Shown piece after piece: positions 56,607-64,000 of a DNA stretch of 64,000 bases. This stretch comes from Candidatus Babelota bacterium (lineage in GTDB: Bacteria; Babelota; Babeliae; Babelales; RVW-14), in assembly GCA_013289515.1 (NCBI GenBank), contig JABCZU010000002.1, positions 1 through 64,000 on the forward strand, read 5' to 3'. Made by a program: the position numbers and the translations under genes. Every line of letters starts with the position of its first letter. Positions within the stretch are counted from its first letter, which is position 1. The notes under the pieces are model-generated. The model saw nothing but the letters and a program-made list of their open reading frames with translations. It was not told where the DNA came from and ran no database searches.

Positions 56607-56794
56607 AAAACGGCGCTCGTCCTGAGGAGAAACCGAAGGTTTCGTCTCGAAGGATTTGAGCGCCAGTACGCTCGTATGGTTCGAGCCCTTCGACAAGCTC
56701 AGGGTGAGCGCTGTGCTATTCCGCTCATGGTGAGGAGGCTCTATGAGCCGTCTCGAATCCATGCTACGCAGCTCCTCACCACGAGCGCCGTTTT
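56607..56794. repeat. Composite palindromic repeat (CGGCGCTCG family), copy C, with perfect ends
   Basis: This fills most of the 276-bp gap 56550-56825. The ends AAAACGGCGCTCGT (56607-56620) and ACGAGCGCCGTTTT (56781-56794) are exact complements. Inside, a hairpin unit (GAGGAGAAACC-GAA-GGTTTCGTCTC) is followed by the CCCTTCGACAAGCTCAGGGT palindrome and the GGTGAGGAGGCTC / GAGCCGTCTC pair. The middle is shared with copy B at 13121-13299. Confidence 0.9.
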
Positions 56795-56825
56795 TTAAAC
56801 TGACAATCTGTGAAAATGGTGTTGC

Positions 56826-57026
56826 ATGTGTAAAAAGATTAAAAGTGTAAAAATTGCACCTGGATGCATCTCGTGTGGCACCTGCGAAGCAGTCTGCCCT
56901 GCCGTGTTTAAGGTAACGGGCGTTGCTCATGTTAAAGAGGACGCCCCTATCCAAGAGCACGTAGACCTTATTAAAGAGGCTGAATACATGTGTCCTGTCA
57001 ACGTGATTCAGGTGGAAGAAGAGTAG
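56826..57026 (+). CDS. Small ferredoxin, [4Fe-4S]
   Basis: 66 residues. C-x2-C-x2-C-x3-C-P (CISCGTCEAVCP, Cys 14, 17, 20 and 24) with one more Cys near the end (MCPVN, about 55) and one at position 2. In single-cluster ferredoxins three of the first group plus the late CP Cys bind one [4Fe-4S], so one cluster is expected. It carries electrons for an unknown partner. ATG at 56826 has a poor ribosome binding site. It is 27 bases before the AMP-ligase gene. Confidence 0.92.
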   Translation: MCKKIKSVKIAPGCISCGTCEAVCPAVFKVTGVAHVKEDAPIQEHVDLIKEAEYMCPVNVIQVEEE

Positions 57027-57053
57027 TAATCGTAATAAAAAGGCTAAAGGTAT

Positions 57054-58634
57054 ATGGGTACGTTTTCACAAGAACAGGATATTTTTGAAGCACTCAAGGC
57101 ATCGCTGTATACCAATAACAGAGAGCTGAGAGCACAAGAGCTTTTACAACGAGCTTATCAGTCCTATCCAGACCATACAGCGCTTGTAACAGCGCACAAA
57201 ACACTCACCTACAAAGAGCTGTACTTTAGGTCGCTATTAGTAGGCCAATATCTGGCCAAGTCTGGCATCAAAGCGGGCGATACCGTTTTGTTGTACTACG
57301 AAAACTCAATAGAATTTTATTGCGCCTACTTCGCCATTTGGCAGCTTGGGTGCATCTGCGCGCCACTCAATATCTTTCTCCATACGCGAGAACTGGCCCA
57401 TATCATGGTCGATTCTGATGCCAAGGCAATCATTGTTTCCCCTACCTTGCTAACCAATATTGAACAACTGCTTGCCCAGCATCCAGCCTGTCGGTTGCCT
57501 CTTATCATTGATACCCAAGCATTTGATTGGCAAACGCCAGTACCCACAGCCCCCCTGGACCAGGCCTTACAAGTACCAGCCATCCCCTTAGAGGGCTGTG
57601 AAGAGGTCTGTTTATTACTCTATACCTCGGGTACGACAGGAAAGCCAAAAGGGGTCATGCTCTCCTCGCATAATATTATCAATAATACATTGCAGGGCTA
57701 TGCCCGCTTTAAGGTTGGCGGCATGCAAGAACATGAACGCTTTCTTTGCGTCTTGCCGCTCTTTCATGTCTTTGCACAAAATGCATGCATCTGGCTTGCG
57801 ATAATAACCGGTTCAGCCGTTATCATCGTCCCCAAAATAGATCGAAAATTAATGTTAGATGGCCTGAAGCAAAAGCCCACGCTGTTCTTTGGTTTTCCAG
57901 CGCTCTATGGCCTTTTATGCCTCATGAAAACAGCCCCGCTGGATACGATTAAAATGTTTGTATCGGGCGCCGATATGCTGCCTGATAAAATACGCGCCGG
58001 CTTTGCAATCATTTATGGGCGTAAAATATGCTCCGGCTACGGCCTGACCGAAGCCTCTCCCGTTATCTCCTTTAATTATGACAACCAAGAACAGGCGACA
58101 CACGTTGTGGGTAAACCACTTGTTGGCATTTCGATTCAAATACGCGATCAAGACGGGCACACCCTACCAACAAATACGGTTGGCATCCTTTGGGTTAGCG
58201 GTGACAATATTATGAAGGGCTACCATGGTGACCCTGAAAGCACTGCCCAAGTTTTACAGGATGGATGGCTCAACACCGGTGATTTAGCCTCTATTGATGA
58301 TCAGGGGATTCTTGCTATTCGTGGCCGCATGAAAGATATTATCATTCACAAGGGCTTCAATATTTATCCGGCTGAAGTAGAAAATGTGCTTATGATGCAC
58401 CCTTCTGTAACCAAAGCGGCAGTGATTGGTAAGGCTGAAGACGCTCACGGGCAAGTTCCGGTAGCATATGTTGCGGTAAAAGCGCATGACCCAATGCTTG
58501 AAGAATCGTTGCGTAACCTATGTCAGCACAACCTGGCAGCGTACAAGATCCCGCGTACATTCATCTGTATGGAAGATCTTCCGCTTAATGCAACGGGAAA
58601 GGTTGATAAAAAGAAGCTTTCCCAGGTATCCTAG
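57054..58634 (+). CDS. Long-chain acyl-CoA synthetase-like AMP-forming ligase
   Basis: 526 residues. ANL superfamily: activates a fatty acid with ATP to acyl-AMP and then CoA thioester. P-loop LLYTSGTTGKPKGVML, A5-type motif CSGYGLTEASPVISFN, WLNTGDLASIDDQG, GRMKDIIIHKGFNIYPAEVE hinge, and the C-terminal catalytic Lys in ATGKVDKKKL. Length and motifs fit FadD-like enzymes. Without beta-oxidation genes nearby, it may activate host fatty acids for lipid building. ATG at 57054, AAAGG three bases upstream. Confidence 0.93.
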   Translation: MGTFSQEQDIFEALKASLYTNNRELRAQELLQRAYQSYPDHTALVTAHKTLTYKELYFRSLLVGQYLAKSGIKAGDTVLLYYENSIEFYCAYFAIWQLGCICAPLNIFLHTRELAHIMVDSDAKAIIVSPTLLTNIEQLLAQHPACRLPLIIDTQAFDWQTPVPTAPLDQALQVPAIPLEGCEEVCLLLYTSGTTGKPKGVMLSSHNIINNTLQGYARFKVGGMQEHERFLCVLPLFHVFAQNACIWLAIITGSAVIIVPKIDRKLMLDGLKQKPTLFFGFPALYGLLCLMKTAPLDTIKMFVSGADMLPDKIRAGFAIIYGRKICSGYGLTEASPVISFNYDNQEQATHVVGKPLVGISIQIRDQDGHTLPTNTVGILWVSGDNIMKGYHGDPESTAQVLQDGWLNTGDLASIDDQGILAIRGRMKDIIIHKGFNIYPAEVENVLMMHPSVTKAAVIGKAEDAHGQVPVAYVAVKAHDPMLEESLRNLCQHNLAAYKIPRTFICMEDLPLNATGKVDKKKLSQVS

Positions 58635-58653
58635 GTGTTGCATATTAAAGATT

Positions 58654-58680
58654 AGATCCTGAAACAAGTTCAGGATGACA
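58654..58680 (-). repeat. 28-bp dispersed hairpin repeat, copy 5
   Basis: Same stem as the copy at 1853, opposite orientation. It ends four bases before the AAGGAG site of the CorC gene. Confidence 0.85.
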
Positions 58681-58698
58681 AAAAAGGAGCTTTGATCT

Positions 58699-59979
58699 AT
58701 GTCGTTCTTTGCGTTAATGACAATATTTTTTATATCGTTATCATTTTCAGCACTATTTGCCTTTTTAGAAACAGCATTTACCGCCTTGCGCCTGTTCAAG
58801 CTTAAAGAGCTTGCCGTCTCTGTTTCCAAATATCAAACACTCTTTTCGTCATGGGAAAAAAATCCACAGCGTATCCTTATTACTATTTTGATCGCCAATA
58901 ACTTTGCCCATGTTCTTTCGTCAGTATTAATATCGACTATCATGGAACGCTATTTGGGTACCATAGGGCTGGCAATTGGCGTTGCGCTTGCCACCATCAT
59001 GATTCTAATTTTTGGTGAAATTATCCCAAAAAGCTTTGCAAAAAGTCATCATGAAAAACTATTCGCATCGTTTTTGTGGCTCATCAACCTTTTGTACTAC
59101 ATCGAATATCCCTTTGTAACCATACTGCTGCGCATTGCTGATTATTTCTTTTCAACACTGGGCACCGGCCACGTCCTTGAAAAACAGGATGTTGTGTCTG
59201 AAAAAGAGATTGAGTTTTTGATTGACTACAGCGATGAAAAGGGGTTGATGGAGTCAGAAAAGACAGAGATGCTTCAAAACATCTTTAGCCTAGGACAGAC
59301 TATCGTGCGAGAGATCATGATTCCAAAAGCTGATGCTGTCTTGCTTAACGTTAATGCAACGCTTGCTCAAGCTATGGAAACCTTTTTTAAGTCTCGCTAT
59401 TCACGCTTGCCAGTCTATGAAGATCATGATGATAATATTATCGGGGTTGTGCATCAAAAGGATATTTTTGATATTCTGTACAGCTCGCAAAATAAGACCC
59501 TTAAAGAACTAGTCAGACCGGTCCTGTTTATTCCTGAAACGCAAAAGATCAATCAACTACTCAATGAATTTTTAAAGCGTCACATTCATATGGCCATCGT
59601 CATCGATGAATATGGCAGCGTTGCAGGCCTTGCTACGCTTGAAGATATCATTGAAGAGATCGTTGGTGAAATCATTGATGAACACGAAAAGATCAGCGCT
59701 GAAATTGTGCAGCTTGAGCGCGGTGGCTGGATTATTGATGGCGGCACTGGCCTTGAAAAGGTTGAGAATCTTTTAAATATCACAATACTTGCCGATGACT
59801 CTGTCACGCTGGCCGGCTTTTTAGCCGAGCGGCTGCAACATATCCCGCGCAAAGGTGAACGCGTGATTTATGAAAATTACTGTTTTCAGATTCAGCAGGC
59901 AAGCCCGCGACGCGTGTTGCAGGTGCTCGTCTTTGAAAATAAGGATCAGGCGTTGCCAACGTCGCCACCGGTTGAATAA
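58699..59979 (+). CDS. CNNM/HlyC/CorC-family membrane protein
   Basis: 426 residues. N-terminal DUF21 transmembrane domain (FFISLSFSALFAFLETAFTA at the start, with ILIFGEIIPKSFAKSHHEK), then two CBS domains (IMIPKADAVLLNVNATLAQA; IHMAIVIDEYGSVAGLATLE) and a C-terminal CorC_HlyC domain (GGWIIDGGTGLEKVENLLNI). This family handles magnesium or cobalt efflux; often annotated haemolysin but most are metal transporters. AAGGAG nine bases before ATG at 58699. A 14-bp stem terminator follows. Confidence 0.93.
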   Translation: MSFFALMTIFFISLSFSALFAFLETAFTALRLFKLKELAVSVSKYQTLFSSWEKNPQRILITILIANNFAHVLSSVLISTIMERYLGTIGLAIGVALATIMILIFGEIIPKSFAKSHHEKLFASFLWLINLLYYIEYPFVTILLRIADYFFSTLGTGHVLEKQDVVSEKEIEFLIDYSDEKGLMESEKTEMLQNIFSLGQTIVREIMIPKADAVLLNVNATLAQAMETFFKSRYSRLPVYEDHDDNIIGVVHQKDIFDILYSSQNKTLKELVRPVLFIPETQKINQLLNEFLKRHIHMAIVIDEYGSVAGLATLEDIIEEIVGEIIDEHEKISAEIVQLERGGWIIDGGTGLEKVENLLNITILADDSVTLAGFLAERLQHIPRKGERVIYENYCFQIQQASPRRVLQVLVFENKDQALPTSPPVE

Positions 59980-60025
59980 CCAAGATAACGACTTTCCGCC
60001 TCCTTTTTGCTTTGAGACTGAGTGT

Positions 60026-60073
60026 ATGATAGGCTATGGAGGTGTTTGAATATTCCATGGCCTATCATTTTTT
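60026..60073 (+). terminator. Rho-independent terminator after the CorC gene
   Basis: 14-bp stem ATGATAGGCTATGG / CCATGGCCTATCAT with one G-T pair, followed by TTTTT, 47 bases after the stop and 15 bases before the next ATG. Confidence 0.82.
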
Positions 60074-60087
60074 AGTGGAGAATAACA

Positions 60088-61800
60088 ATGACTAAGCTGC
60101 CTCCTATGTCGATTGGCATTGGTGTTGACGACTTTAAAAAACTTATCGATAAGGGAAGCGTCTACGTTGATAAGACGCTGCTCGTTAAAGAATTTTGGGA
60201 AGACGGCAGTGAAATTGTTTTGACCCCACGTCCTCGTCGCTTCGGCAAAACCCTGAACCTTTCAATGCTCAAATATTTTTTTGAGCGCCCAAGTAATCCA
60301 GAAGAGCCAACGGCGTATCTTTTTGAAAAAACAAATATCTGGAAAGATCCTAAATATCAAAAACTTCAGGGGCGCTATCCTGTTATTTCGATAACACTTA
60401 AAGATGTTAAAAAACGAAAATGGGACGATGCCTATGAACAAATAATTGAGTTGCTTTCAAAGGAAGTGAAACGTACACTTGCTCCCATTTATAATTCCTT
60501 AGATGATGAACAAAAAGATAGATACAATACTCTTGTAAAAAAAACGGCTAGTAATGTTGAATATTGCAACAGTATACTTTTTATGACTGAGGTTTTGGAA
60601 GCTCACTATAAAACAAAAACCATTGTGCTTATTGATGAGTACGACACACCCATTGTTGCCGCCTATCTGAATGACTACTATATTGATATGGTAAGTTTTA
60701 TACGAGATCTACTTTCAGCAGCGCTTAAAACAAACCCAGCCCTCAATCGTGCCTTCTTGACCGGCATTACTCGTACAGCAAAAGAAGGAATATTTTCAGG
60801 GCTTAATAATTTGGCGGTTTGTACTGTGCTTAGTACAGAATATTCTGACAAATTTGGTTTTACCGATAATGAAGTTGATTCACTTATTGTTCAATACGAC
60901 CTCAAAGAACAGCAAGCAACTATCAGATCATGGTACAATGGTTATAATTTTGGTCAAACACAAGTCTACAACCCCTGGTCAGTCTTAAATTGTATAAAAT
61001 CGAGTGGGGATCTGAAGCCTTATTGGGCAAATACTAGCGACAACGGGCTTATCAAAGATCTTATTGTCCAAGCAGGGAATAAGGTTAAAGACGACATGGA
61101 GCTTTTGCTTGCGGGCAATATGCTCGAAGACAAAGAAATAGAAGAGGGTGTTGCATTGAGCGATCTTGCCCGCAATGCCACATCACTCTGGAGTATATTT
61201 CTTTTTACCGGCTATCTTACCGCGGTAAAGCGTGTTTTTGATGGTAAAAAATACCTTTATACCCTTGCGGTGCCAAACGAAGAAATTGCGATACTCTACC
61301 AACAGCTTGTTACGCAATCAATTAACGAGGCAATGATTTCTGGTGAAGTCACCGATTTATTCAAAGCGCTTATTGTAGGCGAGGTAGCTAATGTATCGAT
61401 CCTATTGCAAGAATTAATTGGCAACATGTGTAGCTCACATGATTTACCCAAAAAAAATTTAGAATTGAGTGTCCACATGTTTATTCTTGGTCTGATTAGT
61501 GGACTTAGAAATAGATACATCGTGCAATCAAATCGCGAGAGCGGCGATGGGCGCTATGATATTATGCTGAAGCCGCGCAATCATAATGATCCTGGCATAT
61601 TGCTAGAAGTTAAAAAAACAGAGAGCAAGGCCAAGGCTGTGCTCGAAGCAGCGGCAGACCAAGCGCTACAACAAATCAAAACACATGACTACAAAAAGCA
61701 ACTGCGAGACTTTGGCTATAAAGGCAAAATTATTTGCTACGGCATTGCTGCATGCGGCAAACACATCGCACTTAAGATGGAGACAATAGATGCCCTGTAA
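60088..61800 (+). CDS. AAA-ATPase-like / PD-(D/E)xK nuclease-like protein (DUF1703 type)
   Basis: 570 residues; ATG at 60088 with GTGGAG upstream. The N-terminus PMSIGIGVDDFKKLIDKGSV and YVDKTLLVKEF is a hallmark of the AAA-ATPase-like group. P-loop variant RPRRFGKTLNLSMLKYFFE (about 47-65), Walker B IVLIDEYDTPIVAAYL. The C-terminal nuclease-like part has RYDIMLKPRNHNDPGILLEVKK (D ... E-V-K). These proteins are abundant in host-associated bacteria and some fungi and are thought to derive from mobile elements; their job is unknown. AT-richer than the ends of the window. Confidence 0.93.
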   Translation: MTKLPPMSIGIGVDDFKKLIDKGSVYVDKTLLVKEFWEDGSEIVLTPRPRRFGKTLNLSMLKYFFERPSNPEEPTAYLFEKTNIWKDPKYQKLQGRYPVISITLKDVKKRKWDDAYEQIIELLSKEVKRTLAPIYNSLDDEQKDRYNTLVKKTASNVEYCNSILFMTEVLEAHYKTKTIVLIDEYDTPIVAAYLNDYYIDMVSFIRDLLSAALKTNPALNRAFLTGITRTAKEGIFSGLNNLAVCTVLSTEYSDKFGFTDNEVDSLIVQYDLKEQQATIRSWYNGYNFGQTQVYNPWSVLNCIKSSGDLKPYWANTSDNGLIKDLIVQAGNKVKDDMELLLAGNMLEDKEIEEGVALSDLARNATSLWSIFLFTGYLTAVKRVFDGKKYLYTLAVPNEEIAILYQQLVTQSINEAMISGEVTDLFKALIVGEVANVSILLQELIGNMCSSHDLPKKNLELSVHMFILGLISGLRNRYIVQSNRESGDGRYDIMLKPRNHNDPGILLEVKKTESKAKAVLEAAADQALQQIKTHDYKKQLRDFGYKGKIICYGIAACGKHIALKMETIDAL

Positions 61801-61812
61801 TAAAAAATTTAT

Positions 61813-61906
61813 TTCCCTTTTCTCGCGCGTCATGGTATACCTGGTAAACTGACACCCAAAAAAGGAGCGGGTGCCGGATGGTTTTACCTCGTAAAGGAAA
61901 AGGGAA
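61813..61906 (+). promoter_or_regulatory. Leader that can mask the ribosome binding site of the long propeller gene
   Basis: TTCCCTTTTC (61813-61822) pairs perfectly with GAAAAGGGAA (61897-61906), which contains the ribosome binding site. Between them GGTAAAC pairs with GTTTTACC (one-base bulge) and CACCC with GGGTG, giving a nested hairpin. Opening of the outer stem would be needed for translation. It could also end transcription of the gene before, but no T run follows. Confidence 0.5.
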
Positions 61907-61910
61907 GTAT

Positions 61911-64000
61911 ATGAAGTTTCTATCGAATAGGCCTTGCATTGCGGCTGTTTTGTTACTGATCAGTGTATCACAAACAAGCGTTAGTCCCGTCGCGCTGGAT
62001 AGCTTTGGCGACGTCAACAGAACCGGGTACATTCCTCAAGGAATTGTCTTTACGCCCAATGGCAACGCCCTGGCAGAAATCGCGATACAAGCAAGCACCG
62101 GCCTGCCCGGATTTTCGATGTATCAATTTAGCAATGGCAGTCTTTCTGGCACCCCGCAAGGCGCTTTTGTAAATGCAACCAATGCGTCGCTGTCAACCGG
62201 TGCAGGCGTTCCGTGTCTTAACGGCGTTCGCTGGTTACCAAATACCTCAATGGCCGCGGCACTTTTTATGCTCAACAGTTCTACGCCAAATTCTGGCTCA
62301 CTCAATCTGAACACGTTCAACTGCCCAACGATTGCCAATGGCTCAAATGCCACATCCTCGCCAATCCTTGGCAATGTGAATGCGTCATTTCTGAACGGCA
62401 ACCTGTCAGCAAACTGCTGCATGGACGTATCTGCCGATGGCCAGTATATGGCGATCACCGATACGATTTACGATGGCAATGCATTAAGCTCAACGTTGTA
62501 TGTGCTGAGCCAAGAGGGCGCTGTCCTTGCACTCGCTGCGCTGGGCAACACGCTGCCCGGTAGTATCTCCATCTCGCCGGTATCATCAGCGGGGACGTAT
62601 TACATCACCGTCGGGGGGCTTGATAGCACCTTAAGGGCGTTTTCGTTTACGGCAAATACGGTTAGCGCGCTCACTTCGCTTGGTAGCGTTGGAACGAGTG
62701 GCGGTGGTAATGGTAATTCATTTGCCTGGCACCCAAGTGGGCGCTATTTTATTGTTGGTACTAACGTACCTAATTTACAGGTGTTTACATTTAATGGTAT
62801 AAGTGCGCCAGTACTCTTGGGTAGTGCTTTAAGTACAGCAAGTACTGCGAATGCTGTTGCCTGGTCACCTAACGGTACCTATGTTGCTGTTGCTGATGGT
62901 GCCAATAATCTCAAAGTCTATTCGTTTACTGGCAGCACGCCAACACTGGCGCAGGTCGGTAGCACTGTGGCACTTGCTGGTAGTGCCTCTGGAGCATCCA
63001 ATCTTGTAACCTGGTCACCAAATAGTAACTTTATTGCCGTAGTAACAACTGCGCTGCAGGTATTTTCGTTCAATGGCACAAGTACGCCGGTCAAGATAGG
63101 ACTAAACCTTACCACTGGGCTAAGTAACGCAATTTCAGTTTCCTGGTCACCCAATGGCAGTTATCTTGCGGTGGGAAATAATGGAAATAACAGTCTGCAA
63201 CTATTTACCTTTAGCACCACCAGTACGCCAACCATTGCTGCTTCAGGCAATCCTCTATTTACAAATACTGGTGCGAGCGGTTTATTTTCAGTGTCCTGGT
63301 CACCAAACGGCAATTATCTTGCTGTAGTTGATAACACTAATACCCTTCTAGGTGTTTATGTATTCTCTGGCGGAACCTTCACCCAGATTGGCGGTAATGT
63401 AGCTACTGGCACCGGCCCTAACACTGTATCCTGGTCACCAAATGGCAATTATATTTCAGTGACAAACGCTAATGGCGCTTCTTCGACAATTCAAACATAC
63501 TCATTTAATGGCTACAGCACACCAACACCAATTGCTGCCGGTACGACGCCTACCGGTAACACGCCGCGTGGCGCCTGGTCACCAATTGGCAATTATTTTG
63601 CTGTTTTCAATGGCAACGCCGCCACCGTTCAGGCCTTCTCATGGCCCTACAACACGCCACTCAGAATTGGCACGAGTTTGGCAACGGGGACATTACCTAC
63701 TGGCGTAGCCTGGTCACCGAATGGCAATTATCTTGTCGTAGCGAATAGCGCCAATGCTTCAAGTACGATTCAAGCCTATTCATTTAGCACCACCAATACA
63801 CCTACTACTGCAGCGCTTGGGAGTGCTGTGAGTACAGGAGTAAACTCTAATCCTTATTCAGTAGCTTTTTCACCGAATGGCAATTATATTGCGGTGGCGA
63901 CAGAGGAGGCTGGGCTGCAAGTTTATTCATTTGCAGCTGGCACTCCGGTGCAGGTGGGAGGCAATGCTTCCATGACAGGTCAGGGAGGAAGCGTCTCAGT
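61911..64000 (+). CDS. Very long exported beta-propeller protein, cut at window end
   Basis: Open to the last base: 696 codons without a stop. ATG at 61911 with AAGGGAAG upstream. Signal peptide CIAAVLLLISVSQTSVSPVA. After about 270 residues of unusual Asn/Ser-rich sequence, a blade repeat begins with motif A/S-W-S-P-N-G-N-Y-x-x-V. Nine copies start at 62727, 62862, 63012, 63144, 63297, 63432, 63576, 63711 and 63867, spaced 44-52 residues (W is F in the ninth). Each blade has a Q-x-F/Y-S/T-F strand near the middle. Nine or more blades exceed a normal seven-bladed ring, so there may be two rings. The blades are close to those of the protein at 31342. Function unknown. Confidence 0.88.
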   Translation, partial: MKFLSNRPCIAAVLLLISVSQTSVSPVALDSFGDVNRTGYIPQGIVFTPNGNALAEIAIQASTGLPGFSMYQFSNGSLSGTPQGAFVNATNASLSTGAGVPCLNGVRWLPNTSMAAALFMLNSSTPNSGSLNLNTFNCPTIANGSNATSSPILGNVNASFLNGNLSANCCMDVSADGQYMAITDTIYDGNALSSTLYVLSQEGAVLALAALGNTLPGSISISPVSSAGTYYITVGGLDSTLRAFSFTANTVSALTSLGSVGTSGGGNGNSFAWHPSGRYFIVGTNVPNLQVFTFNGISAPVLLGSALSTASTANAVAWSPNGTYVAVADGANNLKVYSFTGSTPTLAQVGSTVALAGSASGASNLVTWSPNSNFIAVVTTALQVFSFNGTSTPVKIGLNLTTGLSNAISVSWSPNGSYLAVGNNGNNSLQLFTFSTTSTPTIAASGNPLFTNTGASGLFSVSWSPNGNYLAVVDNTNTLLGVYVFSGGTFTQIGGNVATGTGPNTVSWSPNGNYISVTNANGASSTIQTYSFNGYSTPTPIAAGTTPTGNTPRGAWSPIGNYFAVFNGNAATVQAFSWPYNTPLRIGTSLATGTLPTGVAWSPNGNYLVVANSANASSTIQAYSFSTTNTPTTAALGSAVSTGVNSNPYSVAFSPNGNYIAVATEEAGLQVYSFAAGTPVQVGGNASMTGQGGSVS
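62727..64000 (+). repeat. Array of TGGTCACC-AATGGCAATTAT blade repeats
   Basis: The DNA around each blade motif is also alike: TGGTCACCNAATGGCAATTAT in most copies at 63297, 63432, 63711 and others. Similarity at DNA level points to fairly recent duplication or gene conversion among blades. Confidence 0.8.

Overview
The window looks like a chromosome segment of a host-dependent bacterium. My best guess is Candidatus Dependentiae (TM6), which is an inference from gene content and not from a marker phylogeny. The main clues are two adjacent nucleotide translocases of the ATP/ADP antiporter type, an isolated atpD-atpC pair, no biosynthetic pathways, a complete polyamine importer, and many exported proteins of no recognised family. 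Several exported proteins have eukaryote-like parts: ankyrin-like repeats with an F-box-like stretch, an exported J-domain protein, beta-propellers and a clostripain-type protease. The code is standard, most genes have ATG starts with purine-rich ribosome binding sites, and no rRNA is present.

Layout. 1-15.1 kb is mostly minus strand: a cut-off flavoprotein, an exported Memo-AMMECR1 fusion, exported unknowns (one ATP-grasp-like, one with HEEGH), a UvrD/PcrA helicase, cytidine deaminase, two nucleotide translocases and atpD-atpC. 15.2-24.9 kb is plus strand: a lipoprotein hydrolase, secA, four tandem paralogues of an unrecognised exported family, a GIY-YIG nuclease gene inside a perfect 48-bp inverted repeat, a PQ-loop membrane protein and a NurA-like nuclease. 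25-31.3 kb holds ychF, miaB followed directly by tRNA-Cys and tRNA-Leu, an HU gene, a FUN14-like membrane protein and a GspE/PilB-type ATPase. 31.3-43.2 kb holds a large exported propeller protein, an M23 peptidase, uvrC with a repeat inserted in frame, the ankyrin/F-box-like protein, an exported DnaJ protein with an Asn run, and two ATPases of the AAA/DUF234 and DUF4143 types. 43.4-51.7 kb is minus strand: metG, then the run His-rich membrane protein-potABCD-lepB. 51.9-64 kb holds two tandem exported WD40-like proteins, a clostripain-type protease, a Cys-rich acidic protein, ferredoxin, an acyl-CoA-synthetase-like enzyme, a CorC/HlyC protein, an AAA-ATPase/nuclease-like protein, and the start of a very long propeller protein cut by the window end.

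The genes fit a parasite that takes nucleotides and polyamines from its host, keeps core translation, secretion and repair, and invests in exported proteins (SecA and signal peptidase I are both here). Gaps between genes carry several dispersed palindromic repeat families, one of which also sits inside uvrC. The features most worth following are the GIY-YIG/inverted-repeat element, the uvrC insertion, the four-gene exported family, the miaB-tRNA arrangement and the WSPNGNY-repeat propellers.
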